11,251 bases of DNA from Discostella pseudostelligera (lineage: Eukaryota > Bacillariophyta > Thalassiosirophyceae > Thalassiosirales > Thalassiosiraceae). Within the stretch, counting starts at the first letter, position 1. Each line of letters starts with the position of its first letter. Below, piece after piece: positions 7,535 to 11,251 of the stretch. The stretch spans positions 1 to 11,251 of the forward strand of contig JALLBK010000728.1 of assembly GCA_036940085.1 (NCBI GenBank). The letters are read 5' to 3'. The position numbers were made by a program, and so were the translations under genes. Below the pieces are notes generated by a model that saw nothing but the letters and a program-made list of their open reading frames with translations, was not told the DNA's origin and made no database searches.

Positions 7535-8850
7535 CAATCAGTGTTAATTGCAGATCGGTCTCTTTTTTCAAGCTTGTCTCTTCGTCGGCAACCCAAGTCG
7601 ATTGAAAGAGTTCTTTCGTTGCTGCCACTGAATCTGGTGATCTGCGATGATCGAGGGTATTTTGCACCGTCAGTGAGAAGTGAGACCAAGATACATCCAT
7701 CATATATGCTTCGAAGCACATGGTACCTACCGCTCAACAATCTCCAATGCAACTTTCATAGCCTCATTCATCGGGTCCTCTACACATCTCGTCACCAAAC
7801 CAATGTTCTCTGCTTCCGTACCGGATATAATTCTCCCGGTCATTGTCAACTCTTTGGCCACGTCTATGCGTAACAGCTCTCTCAATGTCACAGAAGCTCC
7901 CATGTCCGGAATTAACCCCCAACGAGATTCCATTATGGAGAGCCGACAATCGGGTGTGGAGAAACGCATGTCAGCTCCAAGTGCAATTTGCAGACCTATT
8001 GAATTTAGACGACGGTAATTAGTCATGGTTTAATAAGAACAATGAGGCCGTGCAAATCTTCTCCTCAAACTTACCTCCCCCAAAACACATCCCATGAAGG
8101 CAAGCAATGACAGGAACGGGAAGCCCTCTGAAAACAAACAGCGAACGTTCATGACGAATAGATGAACCAACCTCTAACGGGATGGAACAAAAGAATGTCA
8201 GTATCCCATCAAACTCACCTCCAAAGATAACAAACATCCTGTGCTAAATTCCCCAACCCATTCTCTCCTCCATACGCCGATGGACGGTCTAACAACTTCT
8301 TCAAACTCGAACTTGGACTGCTAATCCCCCCCGACAGTACTACACTTTTGGCATCCAACCCTGTACAAAATGCTCGTCCTTCACCACTAATTATCACTGC
8401 CCGTAAATTCTTTCGATCATGTTTTAAATGGTGTGCGGCATTGGCAATGGCTTCGAACATGGGTATATCGAGACTATTGAGTTTGTCTGGACGAGAGAGG
8501 AGGACGTGGATTATGCCTTGTTCCAAGGGAATTATTTTGACACGATCATGAAGGGTTAGTACCTCGTTGGAGGATTGCTTTGGCATGTACGACGACGATG
8601 CTGCTGCTGATGATGTTGATGTTGAATTGGAGGTGGGGATGGTGGTAGTCTGAGTCTGCTGTTCGGGAGTATTCAAAGACGATGGTGTGCCAGATGAAAA
8701 AAATAATTGACGGCGACGGCAGCGGTGGCTTTTGCTGTTGCTGTTGGACCCGCGGCGGCGTTGGTTCATTGGCGACATTTGCAGCATACAGTCTGGCGGT
8801 GCGTAGCGGACGCGGAATAAAGGGCGGAGACAAGGACGTAGTGCCGTCAT
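7461..8850 (-). CDS. Crotonase-superfamily (enoyl-CoA hydratase/isomerase) enzyme, mitochondrial leader, four exons
   Basis: Exons in transcript order are 8850-8219, 8127-8075, 7995-7731 and 7641-7461, giving 376 residues. The introns are 91, 79 and 89 nt, with donors GTGAGT, GTAAGT and GTAGGT and acceptors CAG, TAG and CAG. Every join restores family sequence: YLWRGLPVPV, CFGGGLQIALGAD and VERSPDSVAA. The leader (1-50) is Arg-rich with few acidic residues, so mitochondrial import is likely; a Ser/Thr-rich spacer follows to ~96. Catalytic-core signs are LSRPDKLNSL (118-127), the oxyanion-hole strand AFCTGLDA (160-167), HGMCFGGG (222-229) and MESRWGLIPDMG (250-261). Glu251 and Asp259 have the E-x7-D spacing seen in dienoyl-CoA isomerases, but the acidic residue usually found shortly after GGG is Gln231. 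The C-terminus carries the ETDLQ...WNQIAAAGRQFG pattern of bacterial-type enoyl-CoA hydratases. Fatty-acid or branched-chain acyl-CoA degradation is probable; the exact reaction is not settled by sequence. Confidence 0.93.
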
Positions 8851-8874
8851 TGTTCATTGGTATGACGACTGAAT

Positions 8875-8910
8875 GGTGGTGATGGTGGTGATGGTGGTGA
8901 TGGTGGTGAT
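8875..8910. repeat. 9-bp minisatellite GGTGGTGAT, four copies
   Basis: Four perfect tandem copies of GGTGGTGAT are followed by a partial GATGGT. The array begins 24 nt upstream of the crotonase start codon, so it probably lies in that gene's 5' leader. On the minus strand it reads as ATCACCACC repeats. Confidence 0.9.
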
Positions 8911-8964
8911 GATGGTAGTCATTGGTCGGTTCGTAGCGAGGACCTGCGGCGGCGGAAAGATTTT

Positions 8965-9090
8965 GGATTTGGATTTTGGATTTCGGATTTCGGATTTCGG
9001 ATTTCGGATTTGGGATTTGGGATTTGGGATTTGGGATTTGGGATTTGGGATTTGGGATTTGGGGATTTGGGATTTGGGGATTTGGATTTG
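8965..9090. repeat. Heptamer tandem array GGATTTC/GGATTTG, about 18 units
   Basis: After two imperfect starter units there are four perfect GGATTTC copies (8978-9005), then eight perfect GGATTTG copies (9006-9061), then units with single extra G insertions to 9090. The plus strand of the second block is a run of GGG tracts spaced by ATTT, which fits the G-quadruplex pattern G3-N4. The C block and the G block are each homogeneous, which suggests separate expansion events. It is not the plant telomere unit TTTAGGG: here the A follows the G run. Confidence 0.92.
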
Positions 9091-9103
9091 GTGCAAAGCG
9101 CTT

Positions 9104-9179
9104 CCCGCCAAAACCTCCCGCCAAAACATCAATTCTCCCGCCAAAAACTCTACCACGTCACTGTGTTTCCCGCCAAAAA
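9104..9179. promoter_or_regulatory. Cluster of four E2F-like CCCGCCAAAA elements
   Basis: Identical CCCGCCAAAA decamers start at 9104, 9117, 9137 and 9169. On the minus strand each reads TTTTGGCGGG, matching the E2F/DP consensus TTTSSCGC. The last copy is TTTCCCGCCAAAA, which satisfies the consensus on both strands. The cluster lies 180-260 nt upstream of the ACT-domain start and 250-330 nt upstream of the crotonase start. Binding is inferred from the motif alone. Confidence 0.55.
9153..9164. promoter_or_regulatory. CCACGTCACTGT element with CRE-type ACGTCA core
   Basis: This 12-mer lies between the third and fourth E2F-like copies and is identical to one at 2727-2738 in another divergent promoter. 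The following bases are also nearly alike (GTTTCC here, TTTCC there). The ACGTCA core is a bZIP-type target; TGACGT-type elements are known from CO2/cAMP-responsive diatom promoters. Confidence 0.4.
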
Positions 9180-9359
9180 TCTTGCCGCTGTTAACGTCGC
9201 TCCTCCACGTTCGTCCGCGGGTTCGCATCATCGCATCGCTCCCCATCTTCTTCTCTTCCCTTTCATGCTCAATTGATGGCTGTCGGTCATGACCATGACA
9301 CACTTCTTCGCTTCGAATAATATCTATCTCGAGATCGATCGTCAATTCCCTGCTAAAGA

Positions 9360-10392
9360 ATGGTGCCGCTATCAATCATATGCCGCCGAGCTGTAGCTGC
9401 AACTCCTTCATCGCGGCTGATGAAGCCAATAGGCGGCTGGGTGAGCATTGTTTCATGGCCTTGGTGATCCTCTTTCCAGCCCGCTACTGTTCCTGCACCG
9501 CTGCTGCTCATTTGCTGCCGCACCCGCAATCACAACATGGAACTGACACTGTATTTCACCCATTTCCAACGAAACACAGCTCATCAATTCCGACGTCACA
9601 GCAGCAGCAGCAATAGCAGCAGCAGCATCGCCTACTACACGAAAGTTTACATCCCACCCCAAGAAGCGCATCGTTATCAATACCGTCGGCGTAGATCGTC
9701 CAGGTATCGTCGCGGATGTAACACGGATCGTCACAGCCAAGGGAGGGAATGTGGGTGCATCCCAAGCTCAGCTTCTCGGGGGACACTTCTCGTTAATGAT
9801 GATTGTGGAAATTGCCGCGTCAGATATGGAAAGCTTGCATGAACAATTACAGACCGGTGTGGAGGGGATGTCGACTTCGTGCTTTGAGGCGATCGATCCA
9901 AAGAAGGTTGTGTTGAGTCCGAGAATAGGATGTGAGTGCGAGATGCGTGCTTTGACTTTTGCGTATTCTCGTGCATATTGTGGAATAACTTATCACCATC
10001 GTAATACCACAGTTGCTGGACAGTTCAAATTAAGTGGTGCTGATAATCCTGGGATTGTTCATAAATTCACATCGGTCCTTGCACGTAACAACCTGACGAT
10101 TGGGGACATGAAGACAAGTCATGAAGAGGCACCATTTGGTGGCACAGAGTTATTTACTAGTAAGTTTTTGTAGATGAGTTTTTCATCATGTCTTTCTGAC
10201 AGAATTGCAGATACCAAAATCTTTCTTGTGTATGATCGAAATGTTTAAGTGGAAGGTAAGGCAGTGGCATATGAGCCATTGTCATCTCACTTTGATTGGT
10301 TGAAGATTGCCGACGAATTAAAAAAGCTCGGTGAGAGCATGAATTGTGATGTGGAGTTCCAGGATGTAACTGGAATATCAACCAAGAAATGA
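9360..10392 (+). CDS. Double ACT-domain (GcvR-like) regulatory protein, organelle leader, four exons
   Basis: Exons 9360-9440, 9580-9931, 10013-10159 and 10250-10392 join to 240 residues. The introns are 139, 81 and 90 nt, with donors GTGAGC, GTGAGT and GTAAGT and acceptors CAG, CAG and AAG. The last two joins read SPRIGFAGQFKLSG and ELFTMEGKAVAY, continuous with the family. The first exon is less certain. I chose it because the ACT frame has no ATG of its own before residue 100, the phases match, and the exon encodes an import-like leader (MVPLSIICRRAVAATPSSRL) followed by an Ala-rich stretch. ACT domain 1 covers about 57-132, with DRPGIVADVTRIV (66-78). ACT domain 2 covers about 148-233, with DNPGIVHKFTSVL (155-167). 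Tandem ACT pairs of this type resemble GcvR, the regulator of the bacterial glycine-cleavage system. ACT domains commonly bind amino acids. A role in organellar glycine or amino-acid control is inference. Confidence 0.88.
9932..10012 (+). other. In-frame, stop-free intron between the two ACT domains
   Basis: This 81-nt intron starts GTGAGT and ends CAG. It is a multiple of three with no stop codon in the reading frame, so a retained copy would add 27 residues (CECEMRALTF...) between the ACT domains without ending the protein. Splicing restores the expected IGFAGQFKL sequence, so I treat it as an intron. Confidence 0.75.
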
Positions 10393-10528
10393 AAAAATAG
10401 TGAAGTCAAGAAGGTGTTGGCTGGGGCTTTCATCGTACGAGATTTGAGAAATTTTATTCTTGCAAAGAACCCATGCAAGATACAGATAGTAAAATGCAAA
10501 GACTACTAAATGTAAATGAATAATTAAC

Positions 10529-10534
10529 AATAAA
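10529..10534 (+). terminator. Polyadenylation signal AATAAA for the ACT-domain gene
   Basis: AATAAA lies 137 nt past the stop codon in an A/T-rich context, and it is the only perfect copy seen in this 3' region. Confidence 0.5.
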
Positions 10535-10584
10535 CAGTACCATTGTTACTTATTGACACTTGAAGTCCACCAAAAAATGCATCA

Positions 10585-10619
10585 GACAATTGTCAGACCA
10601 TATCAATGGTCTAATTGTC
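10585..10619. repeat. 35-nt imperfect palindrome (two 7-bp stems)
   Basis: GACAATT, a 3-nt bulge, AGACCAT, a 4-nt ATCA loop, ATGGTCT and AATTGTC form two stacked perfect 7-bp stems. The left arm with its bulge, GACAATTGTC, is itself a palindrome. It begins about 50 nt past the candidate polyadenylation signal. There is no poly-T tail or coding context that would make it a known terminator type. Confidence 0.7.
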
Positions 10620-10936
10620 ATTCAAGAAGTATGTCAAATTGTCCTCCCAATGGGCAGTATCATCATGTTCTCCTGGTGTGTGTGTGTGATGGGCTGTTGG
10701 TGGCAGCTGTTCATGATCATGATACCTACTAAGCAAGAAGATATTAGCCCTACCATCAACCATCATCAGCTCCTCGATCTAGAAGTGACTTGTTATCCTC
10801 CAGCAGCTCCAGCATCCTCAGCAGCAGGGTAGTATCACTACCTCATCATACACTCCTCACTGCTTGCTGCTCCTGTTCCCAGTATCATCAGTATTCCCTC
10901 ACAACCATCATCATCAGTATGATGATCACAGCTCCT

Positions 10937-10966
10937 CTTGATCTTGCTCTTGGTCTTGCTCTTGCT
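10937..10966. repeat. Hexamer repeat CTTGNT, five copies
   Basis: Five tandem hexamers CTTGAT, CTTGCT, CTTGGT, CTTGCT and CTTGCT stand inside the degenerate CAT/CTC tract. Read on the minus strand they would give Gln/Glu/Asp-rich peptide, but that frame stops soon after. Confidence 0.75.
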
Positions 10967-11251
10967 CCTCATCCTCAGCATCATCTTGTCATCCTGCTCA
11001 TCAGCTTCTCAGCTTGATTGTTCCAGGCCTAGTAAGATGCTCATCCTCCATCCTCAGCATCATGATATCAGCATCATAGCCATCATCAGAATCAAATCAT
11101 ACTCATCATTGATTTTTTCTGTGGCTCCTCCACCTCCATGCCCCCAGCATCATGATAATCAGCGACATCAATCATGAGCATCATCATCAAGACCATGAAC
11201 ACAATAATCCTCTGATCATTAATGATGATTGCTGCTCCTCATACCATACTC

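Larger units (their letters stand above)
8851..9359. promoter_or_regulatory. Divergent promoter between the crotonase and ACT-domain genes
   Basis: About 500 nt with no supported coding sequence. Moving away from the crotonase ATG it contains a 9-bp minisatellite, a heptamer array, a cluster of CCCGCCAAAA elements and an ACGTCA core, each listed separately. Long frames that cross this region in several phases are made of repeat-encoded peptides and are not genes. Confidence 0.6.
10393..11251. other. 3' UTR and gene-free low-complexity tract
   Basis: Past the ACT gene an A/T-richer 3' UTR runs to about 10550. An imperfect palindrome (10585-10619), a TG run (10676-10688) and a TCATGATCATGA palindrome (10711-10722) follow. 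From about 10740 to the end the sequence is dominated by degenerate CATCAT, CTCCTC and CAGCATCAT words. Stop codons are frequent in the minus-strand frames, and the plus-strand frames are low in complexity. I see no gene. Confidence 0.6.

Noticed and set aside
8965..9090. Internal telomere-like sequence
   Set aside because: The unit is GGGATTT. Plant-type telomere is TTTAGGG and the common eukaryotic type is TTAGGG; no rotation or complement of the unit matches either.
8875..9179. CRISPR-like array
   Set aside because: The units are 7 and 9 bp in direct tandem without spacers, and the CCCGCCAAAA copies are irregularly spaced in a eukaryotic promoter.
8546..9375. Long frames on both strands across the repeat arrays, with peptides such as NPKSQIP or poly-His
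   Set aside because: The peptides are direct translations of the heptamer and 9-bp arrays. A 7-nt unit stays open in several phases simply because it lacks stop words.
9537..9842. 101-codon plus-strand frame at the ACT gene start, reachable by an acceptor at about 9480
   Set aside because: It runs in a different phase from the ACT domain, the implied intron would be only 40 nt, and the peptide becomes Arg/Ser-rich nonsense where the ACT fold should begin.
10560..11177. Plus-strand frames of 75-90 codons in the terminal tract
   Set aside because: They consist of low-complexity Ser/Leu/His runs from CAT/CTC repeats and show no start context or conservation signal.

Overview
The window looks like nuclear DNA of a photosynthetic stramenopile, most likely a diatom. 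This rests on four things: ATG contexts of the (C)ACCATG type; short GT-AG introns of 72-183 nt; a signal peptide followed by a Ser-Phe cleavage motif typical of complex red-lineage plastids; and a secreted two-repeat protein of a kind I associate with diatoms. No species was identified and no database was searched.

Seven protein genes can be supported, and they alternate strictly in strand (+,-,+,-,+,-,+). That makes three convergent pairs and three divergent promoters. From left to right they are: (1) 443-1510 +, a secreted, probably GPI-anchored protein with two copies of a Cys/Asp-Gly domain; (2) 1577-2548 -, a family-16 protein methyltransferase; (3) 3052-3846 +, two exons, a DUF1279/FAM210-like membrane protein with a plastid-type leader; (4) 4151-6043 -, four exons, an EDR2 C-terminal (DUF1336) protein; (5) 6423-6758 +, a small Lys/Ala-rich repeat protein of unknown role; (6) 7461-8850 -, four exons, a crotonase-superfamily enzyme with a mitochondrial-like leader; (7) 9360-10392 +, four exons, a double ACT-domain (GcvR-like) regulator with an organelle-type leader. 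Exon joins for genes 3, 4, 6 and 7 were worked out by hand from GT-AG sites, phase and family continuity.

The spaces between genes are also informative. The promoter shared by genes 6 and 7 (8851-9359) holds a 9-bp minisatellite, a GGATTTG/C heptamer array with G-quadruplex potential, and four CCCGCCAAAA elements that match the E2F/DP consensus. A 12-mer in it (CCACGTCACTGT) recurs exactly in the promoter shared by genes 2 and 3, which also has an E2F-like site. Past gene 7 the last ~850 bases have no gene: a 3' UTR with AATAAA, a 35-nt imperfect palindrome, then a degenerate CAT/CTC-rich tract to the window end.

There is no operon logic and no mobile element, CRISPR array or RNA gene that I can support. 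Genes 3, 6 and 7 look organelle-targeted. Genes 6 and 7 share a promoter and may both act in mitochondrial acyl-CoA or amino-acid metabolism, but that link is inference.
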